From positions 1-64,000 of the forward strand of contig NZ_BQKC01000002.1 of the NCBI RefSeq assembly GCF_022834715.1: a DNA stretch of 64,000 nucleotides, in the 5' to 3' direction. The translations under genes and the position numbers were made by a program. Source of the stretch: Granulimonas faecalis (GTDB lineage Bacteria; Actinomycetota; Coriobacteriia; Coriobacteriales; Atopobiaceae). Positions 1 through 8,291 of the stretch are shown piece after piece (position 1 is the first letter of the stretch; each line of letters opens with the position of its first letter). The notes beneath the pieces are model-generated. The model saw only the letters and a program-made list of their open reading frames with translations, made no database searches and was not told where the DNA came from.

Positions 1-3000
1 GGACGGGTCGCGCTCCAGGCGGGCGGCGTGGGCCGCCCCCATGGCGCTGACGAGGCACTCGCGGGCGTACTGACGCCTCGCGCCGGTGACCGACGCCCCC
101 ACGACCACGGAGAGGGCCCCGTCGGCCGACGGCCCGAACCCGAGCTCAACCACGTGATCGGAGCCGTCGAATAGCGCCTCCACCTTCGCCCGGGCGTCCT
201 CCTCGTCCAGGACGCGTGCGCCCCGCTCGGTGACGAAGGCCCCGTCGGGGCCGACCAGGGAGACGGCCTCGGGGAGCTCCGCCCTTCCCATGACCACCGG
301 GGCCTCGGGGATGACGAGGTCGGCCGGGTGGTCCATCATCTCGGCGAGGGTACCCCCGTTCAGGCGCGACAGGTTGGACCACCCCGAGGCCACCATGTCC
401 AGGTGGGGGTTGGCGGCGAACAGCCTCACGGCGGCGGCCTGGGCGTAGCCGAGGCGCCCGATGTCGGCGGCGGGGTCGGCGACGAAGCTGATGACGCCCT
501 TGTTGCCCGACTTGTCGCAGAGCTTGTCGCCGGCCATGAGGGGGCGCTCGCCACCGCGGCCGTCGGGGACCGGGTGGGCGGCGGCCCAGGCGGCGGACAC
601 CACGTAGGCGTCCTCCATGGTGAGCCCTCCGAGGCACATCTGGGCGACGCAGGCGGTCTGGTCGGCCCAGATGGCTACGCGGTTGTTGGACAGCGTCATG
701 CCGGCGCGGTCCGCGGGGTTGTTGGCCCTGGTGTAGGAGTGGCACCCCTTGGCCGTGAGGGGGCCGAAGACCTCGACCTGGTCGGCGGGCACGGGGTGGC
801 CGTCGGAGGCGATGGACACCCCCTCGCCCAGGACCTGGACCACGCCCTGCTTGGTGCTGGTGTAGACGAGGTCGAGGGCGTCGAACATGTGGTCGTGGCC
901 CGCGGTGCGGACGCACCGGCGCCCGGTGAGGTCGAGCCCGTCCGCCATGCGGTCCGCCCTCCAGCGGCGCCTGCCGTCGATGGTCTTGCAGGCGTCCTCC
1001 GCAGCGAACAGGGCGTCGACGCCGGCGGCGTCGGCGAGGGCCGTCGGGAACCGCACGGACCGGGCGTAGCGTCGGACGAGGGCGTCGACGTCGTGGCCGT
1101 GGTCACCCATGGCCTCGAGGCCGCCCTCCTCCCACTTCTCCTCCTCCATGGCCCGCCAGACCCGGTTGAGGGCCGTCTCCCCGTGGACCGGGGCGCAGGC
1201 GGCGCCGGCCTTGCGGGCCGAGGCCCGCCCGTCGGTCCTGCCCACGACCTGTGAGGCGACCTCCCGGGCGACGGCGTCGGCGAGCCTGCGGGCGGGGTCG
1301 CGGACCTCGATGCGGTCCTCCTTTTTCCCCGTGGCCTTGCCGGACTCGACGTAGCGCCCGGCCATGGAGGGGACAAACTCGTGGTTCTCCCTGCCGAGGA
1401 ACGTCGTGGTGGCCACGCCGCGCCCGTCCACATCGAAGACCTGGCCGAGATAGCCGGTGAACCGGGCCGCCGGGGTCCCGGGAAGTGTCCCCTCGTAGCG
1501 CATGACCCCGCGCCCGTCCACGGCGCAGGCGGTGTCGGTGAGGCCCAGGGAGGCCAGGGCCCCGAGGGCGGCCGCCGAGGCGGCGCGGGCCATGGGCCTG
1601 TCGTCGCCGAGCTCGGAGGAGTCCGTGGCGCTCGCCCCGTCGAAGGCCACCATGGCCTCGAGGTCCCTGCCGAAGGTGCCCTCGGCCCCGAAGACCTGGT
1701 CGACGGAGAGGGCCGCCTGGCGCATGAGGCAGTCCACCTTGTGGCCGCAGGTGATCGCCCCGTCCACGGAGGGGCAGAAGGCGGAGATCCTGCGGGGGGC
1801 GACGCGCAGGGCGCCGTCGACCTCCCCGCCGCACATGGAGCGTGCCCAATCCCCGGCGGCGCGGACGGCCTCGGCGGCGCGGGCCGCGGCGGTGGGAGCC
1901 AGGCCCCCGTCCACCGGGACGCCGTCCACCCCGTCGGACCTCCCGGAGAGGTAGTCCAGGAGCTGGCGCTGGAAGGAGGCGACCTCGCGGTCGACGTCGA
2001 GGGGGACCGCCGACGGGTCCGCCCCACCGGCCACCGCGGCGGCGAGGCTCATGGGAGACACCCGGTCCGCCATGGACCGTGCGGCCTCGTCGGCCATCCA
2101 CGCGAGCTCCCGGCGTGCCGTCTCGGCGTCCACGTTCTCCACGGACCAACCCTGGCCCCTGCCCGGCGACTCCACCTTCATGCCGTCGGACACCGTGTCG
2201 ACCGGGACCACGCACAGGCGCAGGCCCCGGCTCCTGTCGCTGCGGCCGGGCCGCAGCGACACCGAGTTCGCCCGGGTCGTGCCTGAGAGGCGCGCCTGCC
2301 TTTGCCCGGAACCGTCGAAAAGGCCCGGGCCCGTGGGCCGGCCGAGGGCATCCGCAGCCTCGGCGGGACGGCCGAGGAAGACCCTGGCCACGTTCCTGGC
2401 GTCCACGGGGCAGACGTCCGGGGAGGCCGCCATGGTGCGGACCTCGCCGGAGGCGTTGAGGCCGGCCCCCGTGTCCTCGACGACGCGCCAGGCGGCGGTG
2501 CCGTCGTAGATGTTCACCACGTCGCCGGCACAGTCGGCCTCGTCGAGGACCGCCCTCACGGCCTCGGGGGCCGAGCGGGGGGCGCCGTAGCCCGTGGCCA
2601 GGCACCGCACGTGGCACGAGGCACCGCCGTCGAAGGAGCAGGTGGCCTCGACCCTGAGGAAGTCGCCGCGGCCGGCGGCCCGACCCCCCAGGGCCGGGTC
2701 CACGGCGACCTCGGCCCCGGCCCCATAGAGCTCGTCCAGGCAGGCGGCGCCCACCGCCGCCGCCTGGCGGCTCCGGGAGAGACCGGCGCCGAGGCAGGCG
2801 GCCAGCGCGTCCTCCGAAGGCCTGCCCCCGATGGCCTCGGAGAGGGTCTTGGACACGCGTCGGGCCCAGGAGGCGAGGCCGCCGCGCTGGAAGACGGCGA
2901 AGCGCCCCCGCCTGCCCGTGGTGCCTCCCCGGTAGTCTCCGAACACCGACCGGTACCCGGCGACCCTCTCGGTGAGGTCGGCCCAGGTGCCGTGGTCGCA

Positions 3001-3696
3001 GTAGCGCGCCAGGGTCGTGAGGCCGCACTCGTCGGCCGGGGTGATGAGGCAGAAGAACGGGTCCTGGCCCCCCGCACGCCTGGAACGGGTCCGTGACTCC
3101 CGGCGCCCCTCGTCGCCCTTCGCCGCCGCGAGGGCGGCGGCGTCGGGGTCGAACGTGGCGGCCCCCTCGCGCATGGCCCGGGGCCCGAAGGCGCCCCGGG
3201 AGAGCGCGGGGACGAAGTAGATGGGGTCCACCCCCGCCTCGCAGACGGAGACCTCCCCCTCGCAGAGGGCGGGGTCGAGGGGCGAGAGCCTCATGACGCC
3301 CCCCTCGTAGGCGGTCGACGGGACCTCCGGGGCCCCGTCGAGGGTCCAGCCCCTCGCCTCGCACTCCGCCACCGCCGCCTCCATGAAGGATGCGAGGCCG
3401 TCCCTGTCGGCCGGGGAGACCACCGGGTGGCCGCCGGGTCCCGCCGTGTAGCCGGCCCTGCGCGCCGCGGCTTCCCTGACCGACAGGCAGGCCGCGGAAA
3501 GCGGCCTCTGACCGTCGGCGTCCCTGGCGGAGCGGACGATGTCGAGCACCGTCGCCTCGGCCATGAGACGCAGGGCGAGGGGGTCGTTGGGGTCCGCCAT
3601 GCGGGACGCGACGTCCTGGATGTCGTCAGAGGCTCCACCCTTGTAGACGTTCGATGCCGCGTAGGCGTTCTGGCCGAGGCCTTTACCGAGGGCCAT
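1..3696 (-). CDS. Divergent RNA polymerase beta-subunit-like protein, cut by left window edge
   Basis: The frame is open from an ATG at 3696, behind a GAAGGGAGGACC-type ribosome-binding site, to base 1, giving 1,232 codons without a stop. Near the visible end come, in order, GGLTMEDAYVVS (E1028/D1029), MAGDKLCDKSGNKGVIS (K1058, K1066) and LDMVASGWSNLSRLNGG (R1111). These match the catalytic barrel of bacterial RNAP beta: the ED pair, GDKMAGRHGNKGV and SRMNIG (E813/D814, K1065/K1073 and R1106 in E. coli), with the same eight-residue lysine spacing. A YTSTKQG segment near residue 945 may match the SNQ stretch of beta. Only 29 residues separate the ED pair from the first lysine, so the flap domain is absent. 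Residues 1-900 are unrecognised. It is the last visible gene of the operon starting at 10445, 18 bp after the LysM gene. A beta-prime partner is not in the window. Homology is well supported; transcriptional activity is inference. Confidence 0.75.
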   Translation of the reverse strand, partial: MALGKGLGQNAYAASNVYKGGASDDIQDVASRMADPNDPLALRLMAEATVLDIVRSARDADGQRPLSAACLSVREAAARRAGYTAGPGGHPVVSPADRDGLASFMEAAVAECEARGWTLDGAPEVPSTAYEGGVMRLSPLDPALCEGEVSVCEAGVDPIYFVPALSRGAFGPRAMREGAATFDPDAAALAAAKGDEGRRESRTRSRRAGGQDPFFCLITPADECGLTTLARYCDHGTWADLTERVAGYRSVFGDYRGGTTGRRGRFAVFQRGGLASWARRVSKTLSEAIGGRPSEDALAACLGAGLSRSRQAAAVGAACLDELYGAGAEVAVDPALGGRAAGRGDFLRVEATCSFDGGASCHVRCLATGYGAPRSAPEAVRAVLDEADCAGDVVNIYDGTAAWRVVEDTGAGLNASGEVRTMAASPDVCPVDARNVARVFLGRPAEAADALGRPTGPGLFDGSGQRQARLSGTTRANSVSLRPGRSDRSRGLRLCVVPVDTVSDGMKVESPGRGQGWSVENVDAETARRELAWMADEAARSMADRVSPMSLAAAVAGGADPSAVPLDVDREVASFQRQLLDYLSGRSDGVDGVPVDGGLAPTAAARAAEAVRAAGDWARSMCGGEVDGALRVAPRRISAFCPSVDGAITCGHKVDCLMRQAALSVDQVFGAEGTFGRDLEAMVAFDGASATDSSELGDDRPMARAASAAALGALASLGLTDTACAVDGRGVMRYEGTLPGTPAARFTGYLGQVFDVDGRGVATTTFLGRENHEFVPSMAGRYVESGKATGKKEDRIEVRDPARRLADAVAREVASQVVGRTDGRASARKAGAACAPVHGETALNRVWRAMEEEKWEEGGLEAMGDHGHDVDALVRRYARSVRFPTALADAAGVDALFAAEDACKTIDGRRRWRADRMADGLDLTGRRCVRTAGHDHMFDALDLVYTSTKQGVVQVLGEGVSIASDGHPVPADQVEVFGPLTAKGCHSYTRANNPADRAGMTLSNNRVAIWADQTACVAQMCLGGLTMEDAYVVSAAWAAAHPVPDGRGGERPLMAGDKLCDKSGNKGVISFVADPAADIGRLGYAQAAAVRLFAANPHLDMVASGWSNLSRLNGGTLAEMMDHPADLVIPEAPVVMGRAELPEAVSLVGPDGAFVTERGARVLDEEDARAKVEALFDGSDHVVELGFGPSADGALSVVVGASVTGARRQYARECLVSAMGAAHAARLERDPS

Positions 3697-3714
3697 GAGG
3701 TCCTCCCTTCGATG

Positions 3715-4080
3715 TCAGCGGTCCGCAGGGACCTGGATGTAGGTGCCGGCGAAGATGATGTCGGGGTCCGTGATCTGGGGGTTCGCGTCGCAGAGGGACC
3801 CCATGGGGACGCCCTCCTCGATGGCGATGCCGTAGAGGGTGTCGCCCACCTCTACCAGGCGGCGCCTGGCCGGCCTCGGCTCCCGGTCGTCCGGGCCCGC
3901 CGCGGCGGAGACTTGCGCCTCCGCGACGGGGAGCTGGCGGGAGAGCCTCCTGGCGGTCACGGCGGAGCCCGCCACGAGGCCCAGGAGGAGGCAGACGATG
4001 AGGGCGACGGCGAACGCCGCAGACAGGGTCTTGGGCACGGGCGCCGCGACGCCGCCGGTCAGGGTTTCGGTCCGGTCCAT
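3715..4080 (-). CDS. Membrane-anchored LysM protein
   Basis: 121 residues. One transmembrane helix (about residues 17-42) is followed by a short polar linker and a C-terminal LysM fold (about 78-119, with VGDTLYGIA and the closing GTYIQVP). LysM domains bind peptidoglycan glycan chains, so this protein probably tethers or positions the conjugation machine at the wall from the outer face of the membrane. The ATG at 4080 has a GGAAGGAG ribosome-binding site. It lies between the coupling-protein gene (23 bp upstream) and the RNA-polymerase-like gene (18 bp downstream) and must be co-transcribed with them. The exact partner is unknown. Confidence 0.8.
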   Translation of the reverse strand: MDRTETLTGGVAAPVPKTLSAAFAVALIVCLLLGLVAGSAVTARRLSRQLPVAEAQVSAAAGPDDREPRPARRRLVEVGDTLYGIAIEEGVPMGSLCDANPQITDPDIIFAGTYIQVPADR

Positions 4081-4103
4081 GGAACTCCTTCCGTCGGGAC
4101 GCC

Positions 4104-7100
4104 CTAGGCGTCCTCGCAGTCCTCGTACTCGACGTCGAACGGGTCCTGCCCGTCCTCCTCCAGCGAGTCGTAGCCGAGGACCTGGGGCCTCGCCACCTCG
4201 CAGTAGTGCTTGAAGACGCCCTCGAGCCGCCCCCGGGCGGCGCCGGTGGGCGCGTTCGGCCCGCAGAGCCAGCGGATGGCGTCGTCGGTGACCTCGTAGA
4301 GGTCGAAGGCCTCGTGCATCTGGCGCTCCAGGTCGTCGGCGGCGAGCTCGGCGGTGTCGGTGGGGTTCCGTCGCCGCTCGAGGACGACCGTGCCCTCGAC
4401 GCTCACCTCGCGCCCGGACTCCTGGGCTCCGAGGGCCTTCCTGACATCCCTGTGGTCGAGGGTCGCGGCGAGGGCGCACAGGAGGTCCCCGTCGATGTCC
4501 GGCCGGACGCCTCCGGGACCGTCGGGCCCAAGGACCACGAGGTGGGACGCCTTGAGGTCGTGCTCCCCGTCGACGGCGATCACGACCTTGGCGTCGAAGG
4601 CCGCGTGGATCTCGTTGGCCTCCCGCTCGCTGGTCTCGTACTCCACGTCGTCGTAGCGGTTCCTGGAGTAGTGGGGCAGGTCCCTGCCGGCGCCCCGGAG
4701 CTCTTCGCGGCGCTCCTCCACGAGGTGCTCGGCGATCTGGAGCACGTCCCGGGAGACCTTGTCGCGGTCGCGGTCGAGGGCGTTCTTGTACTCCACGACG
4801 TCGAGGCCCATATAGGCGCAGTAGGCCTTGACGGCCTCGTCCATGTGGGAGGCGAGCCACAGGACCCGGTCGAACTCGTCGTAGAAGTCGGGTGTGGCCT
4901 CGTCGAGGCTGAAGTCGTTGGGTCCCGAGGAGCTCGGCAGGGTGAAGGCCGTGTAGCGGCGATGCGGGTCGCTGATCTTCATCTGGCGGGACATGTGGTC
5001 CGGCGGCATCATGGTGTCCAGCTTGTTGAAGATGGGGTAGCCGCCGCGGTCGAGCACCAGGCACTGGCCCCTGGTCATCGTCCTCAGGGCGTTCACGGAG
5101 ATGACGTTGGCCTCGACCACCGACTTCTGCAGGCTGAACTCGTTTTTGACCTGTCCGCCGAGCTTGGCGGGGTTGTGGTCCTCCGTGGCGCTCGTGGGGC
5201 GCACCACGTGCTTGACGCCGGTGCGCTCGCTCATCTCCTTGAGGAACTCGTTGTCCTTGGACCCCATGAGGATCTCCACGAGGGCGTTGGACTCGATGGT
5301 GTCGCTCTCGCCGCTGTAGACCGACTTGAGCTGCTCCTTGGTCTGGAAGACCATGGTGAACCCCTGACGCTGGGCGAGGCCGAGGGAGAACTTCGTCGCG
5401 AGCTCGGGGATGCCGTTGGTGCCGCTCTTCAGGTTTCCGGCCTCGTCGAGGATGTAGAGGGTGGCCACCTGGGGCTTCTGGGTCGCCTTCCTGACATAGG
5501 CCTCGGAGACGTTGGCGTCGAACTGCTGGTGCAGGTAGATGAGCAGGATGGGCAGGTAGTGCGTCTTGGTGAGGTCGGTCATGAAGAACACGGCCTTGGG
5601 CCGCTCGCAGTAGGACACGCGGGTCTCGGAGACGCGGGGCACGTCGATGACGGTGACGCCGGCGGGGATCTTCTGGCGGGTGCCGAAGAAGCCCTCCCTC
5701 TCGTCGGCGGCGATCCGCTCCTTGACCCGGTCCCAGTGCCTCACGGCCATGGCGCAGTCGAAGGCCTCGGCGCGGTGCATGGAGCGCCCCTCGGCGAGCA
5801 GGCGGCGCCCGGAGGCGTCCTCGACCATGGTCATCTCGGTGAGCTGGCCGCCCTCGGCCACACGCTCGTCGGTGAACAGCGTCCGCACGTAGATCCTGCC
5901 GCCGTTGCGGGTCCGCCAACCCTTGGTGAAGCGGAAGTAGACGGGCTCGGCCACCTCCTGCATGCGGTTGCCGTCGAAGATGCGGCAGCGGATGTAGGCG
6001 GGCCCGTCGGGCATGATCCCCTCCCACACGTAGGAGACCCAGCCGTTGGAGTCCACCTCCTCCTCGTGCTCGTACTCCGGGCCCATGGGCTCGGTGAGCC
6101 CGCGGTCCCGGAAGGCCTCGAAACGGCAGAGCCGGCCGCGGATGTGGCGGCGCCGGGCATAGCCGCTCTCGAAGCGGAAGGAGATGCGCCTGGGGAAGCT
6201 GAAGGAGTAGATGTCGAGGTTCTGGCTCTTCCTGCCGGACGTGATGCGGGCGAGGTTCTCGTCCTTGAACTGCGACATCTGGGTCGAGGCCACGCCGTAG
6301 ATCGAGGCGATGGTCTTCTCGCTGTCCTTCATGGACGAGATGGAGGCGTTCGCGAAGCCGACCTGCTCCCTGACCTTGTTCTGGGGGAAGGACAGGAGCG
6401 CGTTGCAGTACACGGACATCATGTCCAGGGACTCATGGCCGTTCCAGAACCTGGAGGCCGGGTCGTTCTCGGCGGCCGCCTCGGTCTCCGCCGCCGTGCG
6501 ACGCAGGCGCACGACCTCGTCCTCGACGGCAGGGTCGCAGGGAAGCCCCGTCTCCTCGGTACGCTCGGCGGCCTCCTCCTCGAGCCTCTGGGCCTTGGCC
6601 CTCATGGACTTGGCGATCTCCTTGTAGGCGTTGGCCGGGTTCTGGACCTGGCTTCCGGCCATGGCGCGGAAGAACTGGTAGATGTTGCGGAACGACAGCG
6701 CCCCCCAGTTCTCGTCGATGAGGGTCTCGGCCCTGGAGGCACCGATCTCACCCCGGGCCTCGCTGGCCCGGATGCGGTCATCCGTGCGGTTCACGATGTC
6801 CACGAGCATCCACGCGCACATCTGGTAGCAGTTGGACGCGGCGTCGTTCCAGAAGGTGTCGTCGCCTTTCCCCTTGGGGAAGAAGCACTGGGTGATGCGC
6901 TCCATGGTCGAGCTCGCCTGGCCGCCCTTGCCGTCGGCCATGAACTCGGCGCAGATCTGGAGGCAGTTGATGACGTTGGAGTGCATCTCGTTGAAGAAGT
7001 TGAACTGGCGGATGTCGTAGCCGCTGTGCTCCAGGGAGGCGTAGAGCGAGGTGACGATCTCGCCCTTCATGTCGGCGACGATGAGGTTGGGCTTCTTCTC

Positions 7101-8279
7101 CTGGCGGCGCACGACGTCCAGGAACGGCAGGATGTAGTTCTGGGTCTTGCCCGTGCGCGTCGAGGCGACGATCATGACGTGGTTGTCCTCGGTGGAGACG
7201 CGGTAGGCCCCGGCGGGTCGCTGGGGCTCCTCGGGGTCCATGACCCACTTGGCGTTGATCTCGTCGGCAAGGGTCCCTCCCCCGAGCACCTCCACCTCGG
7301 TGGGGTCGAGGATGCGGCGGACCGACCGGTCCACCCCCGACCCGTCCAGGGCCCTCCTGACGGTCCTGGTCAAGAAGTTGTCCGGCAGGCCGTCGACGGC
7401 CTCGGCGAGCCTGCTTCTCACGGCGGTGCCCCCGACGGCGTGCCTGTCGAAGATGCGCCCGGCCATGGGCTCGTCGATCATGGGCACGCGCTCGGTGGCG
7501 ATTCGCCCCTCCTCGTCCTCCACGACCATGCCGGCGACGATGTCGCGGTCGGGGTCGTCCCCTTTGTGGCGCTTGGCCACCTCCACCTTCTTGAGGCCGG
7601 AGTTCGACAGGAAGCTGTGGCTGATGAGGGCCGAGCACTCGTAGGGGACGCTGGCGCCGGCGTCGGGGGCCCAGTGGTAGATGCCGTCGAGCTCCTTGGG
7701 CGTCAGCTGGTGCATGTCCTCCTCGTTGTCGTTGAGGAGGAAGTCCGAGGTGGCCCCGGCCCAGGCGGACGACAGGCGCAGGTGGCAGACGGCCGCGTAG
7801 GTGCCGACGGCCGCCACGACGGAGAAGGCCGCTATGGCGACGGGCTGGATACCGTCGCCGTCCCTGGGCACCCGGGCCTCGGCCACGGCATCGGAGTGCC
7901 ATGCGGGCTCGGGGACCTCGGACGGGTCGCCGTAGGGGCCGGACACCACCTGCTGGGCGGGGTCGATCTCGTAATACTCGTAGACCAGCCCATCGCCCAT
8001 GGTGTTCCCGATGTAGTCCGGGACCTCGAGGACACGGCCCTGCACGGCGGACTCGGCGACCGCCGAGGAGGCGAAGGTCCCGATGACCGCGGCGACCACG
8101 AGGGCCGCCACGGCCCAGAGCAGGGCCTCGGTGCGCGAGGCGTCGGCGTTGGCCCCGGCGCTGTTGCGCTCGGCCCTCCGCAGGTCCTGGTTGGAGACGT
8201 GGTCGAGCTGGGCGAGGTCGTTCTTCGACCGGTTCTCGACGAGGTCGCGCTCCACGGCCTCGAGCCTGTCCCTGGCCAT
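4104..8279 (-). CDS. VirD4/TraG-like type IV secretion coupling ATPase
   Basis: 1,391 residues. A transmembrane helix lies near residues 50-72 and a second hydrophobic stretch near 150-170. The Walker A motif is ASTRTGKTQ (about residue 373) and Walker B is LYILDEAGNL (about 941), followed by a TraG-like FQTKEQLKSVY sensor region. Coupling proteins link the relaxosome to the transfer channel and pump DNA. About 570 residues separate Walker A from Walker B, far more than in ordinary TraG/VirD4, including an Arg/Glu-rich block (about 690-800). The last 300 residues form an acidic, apparently soluble tail ending in EYEDCEDA. The ATG at 8279 follows a GGGGGGAGG site, 12 bp after the upstream gene. 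Family assignment is firm; the role of the insert is unknown. Confidence 0.9.
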   Translation of the reverse strand: MARDRLEAVERDLVENRSKNDLAQLDHVSNQDLRRAERNSAGANADASRTEALLWAVAALVVAAVIGTFASSAVAESAVQGRVLEVPDYIGNTMGDGLVYEYYEIDPAQQVVSGPYGDPSEVPEPAWHSDAVAEARVPRDGDGIQPVAIAAFSVVAAVGTYAAVCHLRLSSAWAGATSDFLLNDNEEDMHQLTPKELDGIYHWAPDAGASVPYECSALISHSFLSNSGLKKVEVAKRHKGDDPDRDIVAGMVVEDEEGRIATERVPMIDEPMAGRIFDRHAVGGTAVRSRLAEAVDGLPDNFLTRTVRRALDGSGVDRSVRRILDPTEVEVLGGGTLADEINAKWVMDPEEPQRPAGAYRVSTEDNHVMIVASTRTGKTQNYILPFLDVVRRQEKKPNLIVADMKGEIVTSLYASLEHSGYDIRQFNFFNEMHSNVINCLQICAEFMADGKGGQASSTMERITQCFFPKGKGDDTFWNDAASNCYQMCAWMLVDIVNRTDDRIRASEARGEIGASRAETLIDENWGALSFRNIYQFFRAMAGSQVQNPANAYKEIAKSMRAKAQRLEEEAAERTEETGLPCDPAVEDEVVRLRRTAAETEAAAENDPASRFWNGHESLDMMSVYCNALLSFPQNKVREQVGFANASISSMKDSEKTIASIYGVASTQMSQFKDENLARITSGRKSQNLDIYSFSFPRRISFRFESGYARRRHIRGRLCRFEAFRDRGLTEPMGPEYEHEEEVDSNGWVSYVWEGIMPDGPAYIRCRIFDGNRMQEVAEPVYFRFTKGWRTRNGGRIYVRTLFTDERVAEGGQLTEMTMVEDASGRRLLAEGRSMHRAEAFDCAMAVRHWDRVKERIAADEREGFFGTRQKIPAGVTVIDVPRVSETRVSYCERPKAVFFMTDLTKTHYLPILLIYLHQQFDANVSEAYVRKATQKPQVATLYILDEAGNLKSGTNGIPELATKFSLGLAQRQGFTMVFQTKEQLKSVYSGESDTIESNALVEILMGSKDNEFLKEMSERTGVKHVVRPTSATEDHNPAKLGGQVKNEFSLQKSVVEANVISVNALRTMTRGQCLVLDRGGYPIFNKLDTMMPPDHMSRQMKISDPHRRYTAFTLPSSSGPNDFSLDEATPDFYDEFDRVLWLASHMDEAVKAYCAYMGLDVVEYKNALDRDRDKVSRDVLQIAEHLVEERREELRGAGRDLPHYSRNRYDDVEYETSEREANEIHAAFDAKVVIAVDGEHDLKASHLVVLGPDGPGGVRPDIDGDLLCALAATLDHRDVRKALGAQESGREVSVEGTVVLERRRNPTDTAELAADDLERQMHEAFDLYEVTDDAIRWLCGPNAPTGAARGRLEGVFKHYCEVARPQVLGYDSLEEDGQDPFDVEYEDCEDA

Positions 8280-8291
8280 AGCCCTCCCCCC

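Noticed and set aside
696-3364. Leftward frames in the other two phases opposite or within the polymerase-like gene
   Set aside because: Arg/Gly/Pro-rich shadow frames; the third phase is open end to end and carries the RNAP beta motifs.
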